Assembly: GCA_027625915.1 (NCBI GenBank)
Contig: JANTQA010000032.1
Location: forward strand, 806,001 to 870,000
DNA: 64,000 nt
Direction: 5' to 3'
From: Anaeramoeba flamelloides
Lineage: Eukaryota; Metamonada; Anaeramoebidae
Part shown: one piece after another, positions 24,216-36,421 of the stretch
How the letters are laid out: every line of letters starts with the position of its first letter
How positions within the stretch are numbered: the stretch's first letter is position 1
Program-made: the position numbers and the translations under genes
The notes under the pieces: generated by a model
The model's input: the letters and a program-made list of their open reading frames with translations, nothing else
Databases searched by the model: none
Told to the model about the DNA's origin: nothing

Positions 24216-24665
24216 GGAAATAGGTTGGATTTTAATCTTTTTCAAAAAATGAGAAAAATGGATCCCCCTTAAAAACAGTCCATGTACAACCCTAGAATTC
24301 TTTTGAGTAAAAAACTTATTTGGACCCTTGATCAAAATAAAATCAATTTAGCATACATATTTTAAATTTAAGTAAACTCTTAAAATGATTATCGATCGAT
24401 CGATCGTTCGTTTGTTCTTTTTGTCATAAATTTGTTAAAAGTGATAAATAAAAAAAAAACAAAATGCAGAAATTATCGATCTGATGATCGAAAGAGAAGA
24501 AGAAATATTTGAAAAAAAAAACAAACATAATGCTTTAAAATAATTGTCTAGTATTTATTAAATTTTTCCAAGTAAACACTTGATGGATTTTTTGGAAAAT
24601 ATTGTGTGGATCAAACAACAAAAAAGAATTTTTTTTTATTGTTTTTTTTTTTTTTTTTTCTTTCA
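24207..24665. other. Short intergenic gap downstream of eL42
   Basis: AT-rich. It contains a small (CGAT)n cluster near 24393-24406 and a nearby ATTATCGATCTGATGATCG, but no gene. Confidence 0.5.
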
Positions 24666-25128
24666 TTACCATGTTGGTTCATTCTTTTTTCCTTTCGAAT
24701 CAGCAATTTCAAATCTTTTACATCTTCGTACACACGACACCCTGACTTGTTTACATTTTGAGCAAGTTAATTTGGCAACAATTTTTTTTGTTTGTTTAAC
24801 CTTTGATCAAGATTAATAAATTAATTGGATTTTTTTTTAGGTGACGGGCGAATAAAATTTTTGTGTTTTTTATTTGTTAGAACAATGACAAAAAAAAATT
24901 TAATAAAAAGCAAAGAAACTAAAATTAATAAAAAAATAAAACTAAACAAACCTTTTTATGGAAAATTGGTTTTGTTTGACCACCATGACCACTTTGTTTT
25001 CGATCATACCTTCTTCTTCCTTGAGAAAGGCTGGACTCTTTTCCTTTTTTAGCTGTACCAACTTTATGAACGGTATGTTTTTTACATTTTCTACAGAAGG
25101 TTCTTTTTGTCTTTGGCCAGAATACCAT
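24666..25128 (-). CDS. RPL36A: Ribosomal protein eL42 (L36A/L44)
   Basis: A component of the large cytosolic ribosomal subunit near the E site. Two exons on the minus strand: 24952-25128 (59 codons, ending IFHKK at a GTTTGT donor) and 24666-24800 (44 codons plus TAA, starting VKQTKKIV), phase 0, 103 residues against the usual 105-106. The family signature is plain: [39 protein letters not shown], then the second zinc-binding half with CSKC and [11 protein letters not shown]. Zinc ligands are C12/C15 and C72/C75. The proline in QTKPIF, linked to cycloheximide sensitivity in other species, is present. The C-terminus is shorter than usual and ends EPTW. Confidence 0.97.
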
Positions 25129-25194
25129 TTTGTTAGTGAGAGTAAATAAAAAAAAAATATGAGAGAATCAAGAAAAATGTTTTGATAAAGTTGT

Positions 25195-25360
25195 TAAAAA
25201 AGGTAAATTCCTTTAAGGTTTACAATCCCTGAAATTTGAAAATGGGTTATCTTGAGTTCTGCGAAGTAACTTGTTAATATGGTTCTTATCTGATGGATTT
25301 GGTTCTTGGTATGGGTTTTAATAGTTATTCAAAATGGAAATTTTTGGCAATTTATTGTTT
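25195..25360 (-). repeat. Paralogous repeat with empty TTAA site
   Basis: Reverse-complement relative of 27285-27433 (shared: GGTTTACAATCC, TTTGAAAATGG, TTGGTTCTTAT, GGTATGGGTTTTAATAG, TTCAAAATGG). In this copy the sequence past GTAAACC reads TTAA then AGGAATTTACC. In the 27.4-kb copy TTAA is followed by the terminal GGGACTA of an element, so this copy shows the unoccupied target. Confidence 0.75.
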
Positions 25361-25537
25361 TTTTTTTCCACAATCCAAATTCAAGAGGGTAACAATTATA
25401 TATCGGGAAACAATATCTAAAAAAAAATACTTTGTCAGTTTTTGATTGAACTTTTTAATTAGGTTTGGTTTTATTTGGATCTTTTAAAAAATAATTTTTT
25501 TCATTTAGTTAATTAGTAAAATAGTAAATCAAATTTT

Positions 25538-26757
25538 TTAAGGGACTAGTAACTCTTATTTATTTTTTTTCCCAAAGGTAATAGAGTAATTATTTACATA
25601 AGGATACAATTAAAGCCAATAAGAAACTTCGTTTGTCAACTTTAGAGAAATGAATAATCATTTTTAAAAGATTTCATTTTTCCAATGGAATTTTCAGTCA
25701 AAAGATCTGGATCCTTTTTTGTTAGGTTTTTGGATCAAATTAGAAAAATAAAAATTTACAAAAAATTTAATTTTTGAAGAAATATCACTTTGAGTAATTT
25801 CTGAGAGTCTTTATGAACAAGTAAAGTTGTGTCTTTTAATCTTATTTTAAAAATACATAAAAAATGAATCAAATATTGTATCCTTGAAGATCTAAAAAAT
25901 TTGAACATTTATTTTATTCAGAAATATTTATTCAATTTCTTGAAATTTAAAAGACTTGTTAATATACTTTTTCAAATATATAGGGTATAAACAAGGAACT
26001 ATTTGTATTAAAATAAGGTATTTCATAATATCTATTATTTTTTTTATTATTAGATATATGCATTTGAATTGTTTTATTTGTTGCAAAATCTTGAAAAAAT
26101 TGAGAAATAAATGTAAAACCTATTTGATAAATTTAATCATTGGGCTGTTAATAACTCACTGGAATAATTAAGATTGGGTTTATAATTATTAATTATAAAT
26201 AATCAAATTAAAAAGTATTTCTTCGGATAATAAGTTGAATTTTTCAGGTTTTAAAAAAGTATTTCGGGGGGATTTTTAATTCGATTCTTTGGTTCTTTTT
26301 CTTCAGATTTTTTTATTTAATCATTAGAAAAAATAGATTTGGTCTGTTCTTTGAATCAAAAAATTATATTTTTTACAAGTTTAAAATAATTATTTTATTT
26401 TTTTTGAGATTAAGTAGATTTTTTAAACTTAGTTATTTTAGAACTTAGTGGTTTCGTTTTTAAAGTGTATTTTTGTACACTTGCTTTACAGGCAATAAGA
26501 TTTCAATCTTCTTTCAAAGAAAATATTTTTTTTTAAATAATTTGGAAATATGTTGAATTTTGAACTTTTCAAAAATGAGAAAAATGGATCAGTCTTTTAA
26601 AAACAATAATTCATTTCTGAAAATATTATTAAACGTAAGCCATGTTTTGTGGTTATCAAATTTTTACTTTATTTTTCAATTTCAAGACACGGTAAAATTT
26701 TTTTTAATTTGTTAGTAAATTTACTTGAAGATTTTTTTTAGTTTACTAGTCCCTTAA
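25538..26757. mobile_element. TTAA-flanked element with 15-bp terminal repeats
   Basis: Left end TTAAGGGACTAGTAA at 25538; right end is its complement, closing with CCCTTAA at 26757. Length 1220 bp. No coding frame is recognisable, so it is probably non-autonomous. A truncated relative starts at 27430. Confidence 0.75.
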
Positions 26758-26783
26758 CTACGACCTAAAAATCAAAATTGACT

Positions 26784-27213
26784 GTTGTGGAAAAAAAGTG
26801 AAATGGGGAAAAAAGGTGAAACGCAGTTTTAATTAAGAAGATTACTGAAAATGAAAAGTAAAATCAATAAAAAGAAGAAACCAATTAACTTCAAATAATA
26901 ACCCATTATATTATTTTCAATCAGCCCAACAAATACAATTTAAATCTACTTGATCTATCGAAATTGTTGATGTGATTTTGGAGATCCCAAAAATAATCAA
27001 TTTTTTGAACAAATTTTTAATAATTGATCAATCAAAGAAAAAAAACATACTAAAAGATAGTATTAAAAAAACTATTATTGTGGCGAATACTTCATTTTAT
27101 CTTTATCTATTTATTTATTCTTTTTTTTATTGATCTTACTTTGAATTTTTAGTAAGGTTCGTAATTAAAAAGCGTGTTTCGCTTTTTTTCCAGTTTCGCT
27201 TTTTTTGCACAAC
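26784..27213. mobile_element. Short TIR element, unsplit copy
   Basis: Termini GTTGTGGAAAAAAAGTGAAA and, in complement, GTTGTGCAAAAAAAGCGAAA. They are followed by a second tandem block (GGAAAAAAGGTGAAACGC / GGAAAAAAAGCGAAACACGC) and TTTTAATTA. About 430 bp, non-coding. It is the intact relative of the copy split at 18499/24048. A further degraded relative may lie at 62050-62335. Confidence 0.8.
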
Positions 27214-27429
27214 GATTATTCTTTTTTTATAACTTACCTTCAAGCTCTTAGTTTTACATTCTTCAATTCAGATTTCGGAAAAAAAAATTATAAAAATGTC
27301 AATAATTGCCATTTTGAACCACTATTAAAACCCATACCATGTTTAAGATATATCATATAAGAACCAAATTAACTAATCACTACACCCAGCCCAAGATATT
27401 CCATTTTCAAATTCCATGGATTGTAAACC

Positions 27430-27440
27430 TTAAGGGACTA
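27430..27440. mobile_element. Start of a third TTAA-GGGACTAG element
   Basis: TTAAGGGACTA begins at 27430 next to GTAAACC and is cut by the TA-flanked MITE at 27441. After the MITE the sequence resumes GTTTCTATTATTTTTT, which resembles the left end at 25538 (GTAACTCTTATTTATTTTTT). I could not find its right end. Confidence 0.6.
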
Positions 27441-27920
27441 CAGTGGTGTAAATAACCCGTGTTTTTAATTTTAATCCAGTACTAAATTTTAACTCCTGCA
27501 AAAAATATTGACTGACTCTAGAAATAAAAGAAAACAATGAATGTGGTGGAAACAGTATATAAACAAGAAATTGGGTTCTTTACATAAATTTTAAAAAATA
27601 ATTATGAAGATATGGAAAGACTAAAAAGTGATTTTTTTTCACAAAAAAATGAGCAAAATTTCATTTTTTGAATTTTTATAAAAAAATCGTTTAATCTCAA
27701 GAAATTTTGAAAATATGACGAAATTTTTGTAACAAAAAAATTTAATATTATTGAGTCATTTTGACTAATCAAAGATCTAACCTCTAAAGTTAATTTAAAT
27801 CCGAGCCAAGAATATATATGTGTCTTCTATTCTTCAAATACCCAAGTCTGAAAAAAAAAAACACGAGTTAAATTTTAGTAATGGATTAAAGGTTGTCAAC
27901 ACGGGTTATTTACACCACTG
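27441..27920. mobile_element. Tc1/mariner-type MITE, 480 bp
   Basis: Terminal inverted repeats begin CAGTGGTGTAAATAACCCGT and match exactly for about 23 bp. A diverged stretch of about 35 bp (TTTAATCCA-TACTAAA-TTTAACTC) extends them. TA flanks at 27439-27440 and 27921-27922. There is no transposase frame. Terminal CAGTGG plus TA is the Tc1/mariner pattern. Confidence 0.9.
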
Positions 27921-27922
27921 TA

Positions 27923-29490
27923 GTTTCTATTATTTTTTTTTTTTGACCAATTTCTAAATGAGAGATCCTTATCTAGAAATAAGTTATATATTGAAAATAA
28001 ACAGGGATTTTCCAATCTAAGTAATTAGTACAAAATTTTCACAATCTGGATTAAATATAGAATAAAATTTTTAATAGAGGTTAGTATCTTATAGTAATTA
28101 TGCTAAGGTTGTTTCAAATTTCAAGGCTATTTAGAAAAAATACCTTTACCTGAGGTAAAATGAATTTACACTTTATAAAAAAGGAAAAAAGAAAATAAAT
28201 ATTTGTTTATAATATAGGTGTGATAAAATAATGGTTAGGTTCCAATAACTTCAAATCTACATTACTAATTGAGAGAGGGGGGGGGGTCATTAATTGTTAT
28301 AATGCGGATTTTCAAAATCTACATGACACAATAGATGGATAACCCAAGTAAAACTTGATTCATAATTAGATTTCTCAAAAAAGGGTAAATTCATATTTAG
28401 TCACAATTGTGTAAATGGAAAATATATTTCAAATTTTTACTCATTGTTCGAATTGATCTGAAAGGTGGTATTTTTAAAGTTTTGAAATAATTGGATCTTT
28501 GGTTTGGTGTAATAATATACAGAAAGAAACTAATTTTCGAAAAAAAGTAAAAATTACAAAAAATTTTAAACAAATCCCTTTCCTAATTTAAAATTTACTT
28601 AAAATAACAAGGAGTTAATATTAATATCCTCTTTGAACCTAGGTATACTATTTTGTAGGGAATTAAATGTTGTCTCGAACAAGAAGATAAAAAGTAGATT
28701 TTTTAAATTTGAAAAATGGAATTTATGTAAAGATTTACATTTTTTTGATCACTCATAATTAATCAGACCCATTCGATCTGAAAAATAAAAAGTAACAAGT
28801 GATTTAAAGGTCCGAAATCAAAAAAATGTTCTCATAGAAACAATTGGGGAATGTTGAACACTTGTGGGTTTGTGAAAAAAGTAAAAATTATTTATAATTA
28901 GAAAGACTCACCACTAAAAAATAAATCCAAAAAAAACAGATATATTATCAACTAAGGAGAAATTTATCTAAAAAAAAACAACTCTAGATCTTGGTGGTGT
29001 TTATTTGTTTAAGACGAACTCATAAAAGTCTATTTCTTTCAAAAATAATTAATAAATTTGTCATTTTTATTAATCGACAAATGTATCAAACAATAAGTAC
29101 TGAGTATCTTTTAAAACAGCCTGATCTTTTCTACCCTGAACAGTAATTTCTTTTTTATTTCAATTGGAGACAATCAAAATATTTGCAAAGAATAAAATGC
29201 TCCAAAAAATCCATCCTCACAATAATCAAAAAAAATTGGGATTTTTCAAGAGAAATTGAAAGTTGAATACTTTAGAATGTTATTTGCTACTTTTCAATTT
29301 ACTAATATCATTATTCAACCAAAATTATTTTCTTTTGTGAAAGCAAATGAATGAGATCTTGTTCTTTCATTTGAACCCATTTTCTGATTAAAATATTCAA
29401 TTAAAAAATCTAACGGTTTGAAAAATCAAATTGTCACGAAAAGAAAAACAAATATTTATTTATTTTTATCCTTTTTTCAAACAAAATCAA
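27923..29490. other. Intergenic region upstream of glutamine synthetase
   Basis: No gene. It contains a G run in GAGAGAGGGGGGGGGG near 28271-28286 and a GGTATACTATTTTGTAGG stretch near 28641 with a weak relative near 58210. The glutamine synthetase promoter should lie in the last few hundred bases; I recognise no specific element. Confidence 0.5.
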
Positions 29491-30214
29491 ATGTCTTTTA
29501 AAACCGAACAACCAAGCTTTTTAGAAAACGGCGAACCAAACCTTGAAGGTTTACGATTCATTCAATTCCATTTTAGTGATCCACTCGGAAACCCACACAT
29601 GATGGAAGAATCAATCGAAAATACATTAAAAATTATTGAAGGTGGGTTAGGTGTTGATGGATCTTCTGTACCAGGGTTTCAGACAGTAGAAAAATCTGAT
29701 ATGTTGCTTATGCCAGAAAAGGTACCTTTTTACAAATTCCATACTTTTTTTTTATTTTTTATTGTTTTTTTTTTATTGGCTTTTGTTTTGAAGAAAAAAT
29801 CCTTTTTGATTTTTTTTTTTTTATTATTTTTTTTTCCGCTAATTATCCCTCTTCTTTTTTTAAATCTTTTTCTCTTTTCGACTAAAAAGCATACCTTTCG
29901 TAGATTTATTCTTGATGGTGAAGAAATCGGAATGTTTTATTGTCATGTTGATCAAGATGGCGGCAAACATCCAAATGATCCAAGAGGAATTTTGCAAAAG
30001 GTTGTCAAGCGTGCAGAAAAGATGGGCCTTGACTGTACAATGTTTTCCGAATTGGAATGGTATACTTTTGACCACAAAACAAAAAAACCAATTGACACTG
30101 CTGGCTATCTTGATCTCCCTCCAAAAGATAAAGGTATCCATTACAGACATGAACTTGGTTCAATTTTTGAAGCTGCAGATATTAAAGTAATTTTTTGATT
30201 TTTTTTTTTTTTTC

Positions 30215-30257
<43 letters not shown>

Positions 30258-32068
30258 AAGATAATTTTGTTATTAAACCTCATTTCTTTTTGACAATCTA
30301 TTTAAATTCGTTTCTTTTTCTACAATTAAAAAAAGGTAAAAAGAATTCACCATGAGTGTGGACCAGGACAAAACGAAATAGAACTCCAACTTACACCAGT
30401 TCTTAGAAATTGTGATAATACATTACTTGCAGTCTTTTTATCCAAGATGATTGCAGCCAAATATAATTGGTATGTTGATTATTTACCAAAACCTATCCCA
30501 AATCTTGCTGGAAATGGTCTTCATCAGCACATCCTGATCAGAGATTTGTATACAAAAGAAAATTTGATGTATAAAAAAGGGGGACCACTTTCTCCACTTG
30601 CACTTCAATTTATTGGTGGTATGTTAAAATACTCACATGAAATTACCTCTGTATTTGCACGTCATCCACAAGTAAGTTGAATTTTGTTTTATATTCTTGT
30701 TTCCTTTAGATTTGAGCATCAAATTTTTTTTTTATTTTACTTTTTTTCATTGAAAACACTATCTGTTGCAAAATAAATGGAACAAAATTTTCATTTAGTT
30801 TTCCAAAAAAAGATTTTTAATAAATCATCTAAAATTTCAAATTTTTTAAATTCTGTAAACAAGCCTAAATTATTAATTTTCTCTTATAGAATTGGCTTTT
30901 GATGATTTGTTTCAATTCTTGAAATGTGTTTATTTTGCTAATCTGAATGAAAATTTTGATCTTTTTCTTTTATAATTAATAGTAAATTGATCCAAGGCAC
31001 AACCTGTTTGTTATCGGCTGTTTAATTTCTCAGAAAAGAATCACAAAAACAAAATGTGTATTTGTAAATTTGGTTTGAAAGGAAAACAAAAAAAAAAAAA
31101 CAATTCTTAAAAATTAAAAGTGACTAAAATTTGAAAAGGAAAATAATTTTGAATTGTTTTTTTATTGACCTAAAAGTTAAATACTCAAAGAAAGGAAGTC
31201 ACAGAAACTGTATAAAAAGTAAATGTATGATTATAATTTTTTGAAAGATTTTTATTTTTCTAAAGTTCTCGTACAAACTAAACAGAAATCAATTACTTTT
31301 ACTGATCAAATAATTGTTATAAAAAATACACAACACCCAAAAAAATAAAATGGAAAAATACAAAAGTTACAGAAGATTTAACTTGTTAAAAATAATAATA
31401 ATCGTTTTATTTTTAAAACTCACAGACATTTTATTTTTTTAATGATAAAATCAGTCAAAAATCTAATTTTTGAAAATAAAAAATCATGATGCTCCAATTT
31501 CAAAATAAACACACTAATTTTTATTTTTTATTATCGATTTTTAATTTATGATTTTTAATTTATATTTTTAATTTTTCTTTTTATTATTTTTAATTTTTAT
31601 TTAACATAGACATTTGTTAGATTAACACCAGGATTTGAAACCCCTGTTTATTCAACATGGGATTATTCCAATCGATCTGCATTAGTAAGAATTCCAAAAA
31701 TTGGTAAAGGAAGCGAAAAATCAACACGTGTCGAATTTAGAGCAGGTGACCTTTCAGGATCCACACATTTACTTTGTGCAATGATCTTAGGAGCAGGCTT
31801 AAAAGGAATCGAAGAAAAACTTGAATGCCCACCTAACACCGCAAAGGATATTCATGAAGTCTCTGCACAGGACTTTAAAAATCATAATATTTCGCTTTTA
31901 CCACAAAGCTTTAAAGAAACAAACAAAATTCTTGAGAAAAGTGATTTTGTTCATGACATTCTTGGCCAGCCACTTACAGAATATTTCATTCGCTCTGGTA
32001 AAAATTTCATTGCACAGTCAAGCAATAATTGGTTTAATGTCTTTAATTGGGTAAAAAAACTTCATTAA
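29491..32068 (+). CDS. glnA: Glutamine synthetase, type I (GSI)
   Basis: Catalyses ATP-dependent condensation of ammonia and glutamate to glutamine. Four exons keep frame throughout: 29491-29721, 29890-30186, 30336-30671, 31610-32068, giving 440 residues, the usual GSI size. The N-terminal beta-grasp (FIQFHFSDPLGNPHM, then VDGSSVPGFQ, SDMLLMPE) leads into the catalytic domain: GPGQNEIELQ (metal-binding Glu), NGLHQHILI (ATP/metal His), RLTPGFETPVY and KSTRVEFRAGD (glutamate/ATP Arg, Glu). VDGSSVPGF and SDMLLMPE are type I features; most eukaryotes use type II. A GSI gene with its own introns suggests an old transfer or a retained GSI paralogue (lengsin/FluG-like lineages also derive from GSI). 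All key residues I could check are present, so an active enzyme is likely. Introns are 168, 149 and 938 nt. Confidence 0.92.
30196..30256. repeat. Long poly-T tract in glutamine synthetase intron 2
   Basis: Nearly uninterrupted T run of about 60 bases, broken by a few C or A bases, within the second intron. It probably serves as or extends the polypyrimidine tract. Confidence 0.9.
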
Positions 32069-33189
32069 ATTTATTTTTTATGAACACTTTTTTTATTCTT
32101 TTAGTTCGTGGAATTAATTCTTAATTTATATCCAGAGAAATAATTATAATTTGATTTATTAATTAGTAAAAAAATATCAGACTATTTTTACTTGTTATTT
32201 CCTATTATCTAATATTATTTATTAGTCCTTTATTTTTTTATAAAAAAAAAAAAAATAAATAAGAGAAACAACAATTTTTAAGTTTTAAAATTAATTCATT
32301 TTATCATTAATCGTTTTTTATTTATTTTTTTTCTGTTTTGAGAAACTCATTATTTTTTCTTTTTTATTTTTTTACTCCTTAAATTTTTTTTTAAAATATA
32401 TGTTCCTTTTTTTAAAGGTTAGTAGTGAAAAAAATACCAGACATTAAAAAAATAGCGGAAAATTTTTTTATTTTGATTATTAGGAAAATGTTGGGTAAAA
32501 GGATTCGATTTAAAATCAAAAAATTTTTTTTTTTTTAGGATCAAACTTTACAAAATTATACCAGCACCTACTTATGAGAATTATGATAACTTTAATTACA
32601 CATGTTCAAAATAGCATTCAATCAATCAAAAAATAAGAATAAAAATATCATTTTCCAAACTCTAGCAAACCTCAATAAAACTCGATTGTTTTTCAAAAAT
32701 TGTAGATCTACTTTTGGTTATCAAACAATTATTTTGGTATTCTATAGATACCCCCGCTTTAAGGAACTTTAGGCAGGTGTATTATCAGGTTCATAAAAAA
32801 ATTGGTTATTTATAAAAAGGATTTATTTTAAAATGTTTGTAATTATTTTTTTTTTTATTATTTAAGGGAGGAGTTATTGACCCCTCTTATTTGCCCGAAT
32901 TCCTAAATTTTTATTTAGGAATTTAATAAATATTTGTAATTATTCAAAATTTTTCCTAATATTCTCAATTACAAAACTTGACAGGGATTATTTTCATGTC
33001 TGCGATTTTTTTCACTATGATAAATTATTTTACAATATTTTTAGTCCAATTTTAATTGATATTATGAACCTACTTTGATAGTTTTCGAAATTCTTTAATA
33101 TGGTTTAATTTTGATAAAACTTTGTTCTTTGATTTTGTTAGAGAAAATATCAATAAAAAACAATAGCGTTCTTGATCAAATCTTCAAAA
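32069..33189. other. Intergenic, no gene seen
   Basis: AT-rich. One perfect hairpin, AATTCCTAAAT-TTTT-ATTTAGGAATT, lies near 32898-32923, close to a TTTAAGGGAGGAGTTA motif at 32864 that resembles the TTAA element ends. Confidence 0.5.
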
Positions 33190-34316
33190 TATTACTGAAT
33201 CGTCCAGTTTTCAATGACAACAAGGAAAAATTTTTAAAAATGTTATTGTAATATTCTATATATACATATTTTGTAGATTCGAAGTGTCAAAAAATTCTGA
33301 TCAACAAGAAACCCAAAAAAGATATTTTGTCCGAAAGAGATAATTTTTTTTTTCCATTTTTTATAAAAAATAAAAAACATCAAATTCATTTTATTTCTCA
33401 CATTTTAAATATTTTTAATCCGTTTTATTTCATTTTCAACATTTTTATACTATAACAAGTCTTTACGACCTTCAATATTTGTATAAATATTTTATATCTT
33501 TTTGAGATAAAACTTTTGGTTAACCAAAAAATTGATATATTCAACAGATTAATTAATAATTGTATTTTTTTACGAAGGACAGTTATAATAATTAAAGTTT
33601 AAAAGCCATTTAAAAATTGTCCTTTGAAATTGTGTTTTTGTTCTAAGATGAAATTCAATAATTCAAAATAAAAATTTCAGGATATTGTGAATTAAGTGAT
33701 TCTATCCCGACAATTCAAAATCAATTTTTTTTCTGACAAAATTAATTTAAATTTAGATAAACATACTTGTGAGTAAGACCAAACAATTGGTTAATCAAAT
33801 TTTCAAAATTGAAAATTTTTTTTTCCAATTTTTTTTCATTTTTTGAAAACAAGAATACAACTTTTCTCAAACCTTAAAGAAAAAAAACAATTTTTTTTAA
33901 TAGATCTAAATTTAATTAAGAATCTTTTGTTAAACTTTTATCAACTATTCATTTATTAAACCACATATACTTCAATAAGTTTTATAGGTTGATATTTATA
34001 TGAAATTTTAATAATTAAAAATAATAAAAAATAAAAAATTTTCTTTCTAAATCAATGCTTTCCATGACATAACGAGAAATATGCTTTGTGATTTTCAAGA
34101 ATTAACTTAATTTTTAAACAAAATAATAGGTTTCTTTTTTTCGTTTTATATTGAGAACATGTGAAATCCCGATTTCAAAAAAGAGACTCAAGCTAATAAA
34201 TTGTTTAGATGGAGTCAAATTCATCCATTTCATAATTTGAAACACAAATTACAAAAAATAATTTTCAAGATCTCGAAAAGATTTAATTTTATTTTTACAA
34301 AATACAACACCCTTAA
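33190..34316 (-). mobile_element. Inverted copy of the 2260-4077 element
   Basis: Read on the minus strand it starts TTAAGGGTGTTG and follows 2260-4077 with internal deletions: the AGATCTTGAAAA block, AATATAAAACGAAAAAAAG, TTGGTTAACCAAA, AAGACTTGTTATAGTA, and the right-end block GATCAGAATTTTTTGACACTT. The far end (33190) is eroded and lacks TTAA. Its TTAA at 34313-34316 is shared with the next element. Confidence 0.7.
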
Positions 34317-35677
34317 GGGAGTAGCCACAGTAAACAAAATTTTTTTACTTTTTTGCAATTTTAAATAGGATCAGAAAATAAATTTTTTTACTCGGGCTGT
34401 AACTCATTTATTTTTATTATTTAAAGTACTTGGTTCATTAGATTTTTAAATTTTTTTTTTCAAAGTCACAAAGAAATTGCCCCAATAGAATGTTGATTTG
34501 AATTGCTTAAAATAGTTTTTTGAATGTTGGATAAATTATCTTTTATCCTTATCTCAACATTCTATTGTGACATTTAATTTTTATTATTTTATTTTTTTTT
34601 TTCATCATTATTGAATATTTTTAATCATGACAACAAAAAGTAATTAGAAATATTTTTTAATTAGTGACATTTCGGATTAATGGATTTTGCTTAAAAAGAA
34701 CAATGACATTACAATTGAGAGAAAAACGAAAGTAAATATGAATGGGTCTTAAATAGCCAGAAGGATTCCAAAAAATCATAATTATCCCATAACATTTCTG
34801 GTTAGGATTTCAAATAGTTGGATTTGGTGAAATTGGAGAAATGAATGTAATTATATTTTATCAAAATTTAAACCACAAATTAGATATAAATTTTATTATA
34901 AGAATCTAAAATTACCACCCCCCAAAAAAAAAAAAACTGAACCCCATTCTAAATATTTGTCCACATCTAAAATCAAAAATGGGAAAACAAAAACTCAATT
35001 TATTATATTTTTCCAAACTTAATATAAAACCACATTTAAATGACATAGAATTAATGTTTTTATAAGTAATCATTTTCATCCAAATAAAAGAAAACAATAT
35101 AAAACAAAAAAATCAAAACCCATATATGCCCAAAATAATGAATCGAGCTGAGCAAAATATTTATTGGTAAATTCGTTAAAATTTCACCAACAATTGTTGA
35201 TCCATCAAACGTTAAGATACCATGGACCAATTTTATGTGGATTTTTCAATTTAAGAAACTCAACACTAACATTCTATAAACCATCGAAAAAATAATTCCA
35301 GATCTAACGAAACAGATTTTGTTACATCGAAAAAAACGTAATGAAAACAAAACAAAAAATGAAATAGTGTGTAAAAGCAAATAATTATCAAATTGAATGT
35401 AAAGTATGATATTGCTATTCTTTCGATTGTTTAAACTGTGCCCAAATTTTAGAATAAAGTTTATATTCTAGAAATAAAAAAAAAATAAATCAAAACTTTT
35501 TTATCAATTTATTCTCTTTGTTTTTATTGTTTTTCATTACTAAAAAAAAAAATAACAAATAATTTTTTAAAAAAAATTTTTAGAGAATCTACGATCACAC
35601 GCCACTAAAATAAAATACTCTTAGCTCGCACCCATCTCAAATTTTTAGCATGTCTTATGGTGTCGCTACTCCCTTAA
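34313..35677. mobile_element. TTAA-flanked element, 1365 bp
   Basis: Left TTAAGGGAGTAGCCACA; right in complement TTAAGGGAGTAGCGACA: 16 of 17 bases match. TTAA at both ends. No recognisable coding frame. It abuts the previous element at a single shared TTAA, as expected if it inserted at that element's own target site. Confidence 0.75.
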
Positions 35678-36421
35678 ATGTGAAAAAAAAATTTACTAAC
35701 AAATTTGATGATAAATTTGTGAAAAATCTAATTGAAAAATTTGTTTTTGCAACTTGAATAATAAATACCCTAAAAAATAATTTTTGATCAAAGATCTTGT
35801 ATTGGTTATTAATTTTTTCAAAAAAAGGGATGAATAAAAATACGAAATCAACAATTAGACAATTTTTTTTGAAACATTTTTTAATGATTGTGTTTGACGA
35901 ATTAATTTCTTTTGGTGCCTTAATCTTTTTTCAACAGAACAAATATTTTTCTTTTATGGCTAGGTTTTACAAGAACGACAATAAAGAATTGGTTTTGGTA
36001 AAAGTTAGGAAAAATATCTCAACGACTCTCAAAAAAAAGATTTGAGAAAATGTTCTATTGGATCAATTTTTCATTCTCATAATCATGGAAAGTGTCGTTA
36101 TATTAATGAAAAATTTCAAAATCACTCTTTCAAGATTTCAATATTACTTGAGAATTTTATTTGAAAAATCTCGTGTGTTTTGTTGTATAAAAGTGAAATA
36201 TCAAAAATAACTTTTTAAAAAAATGAAATTCTTTCCCAAAAAACAATCAGCAAGTTTTGTTTTATCATAAAAGTTGATTGGTACTTTCAGATAATCAACA
36301 AAATTGGCTATACCCATTAAAAATTTTTTAAAATATTTAAATAAACTTTTTCAATCAACTTTATAAAATCATTTTTTTTAAACTGGTGAATAATCAATAC
36401 AAAAAAACACTGACTCTTAAT
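35678..36421. other. Intergenic, no gene seen
   Basis: AT-rich. One open frame (35797-36045) is low in complexity and shows no motif, so it is not called. Confidence 0.45.
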
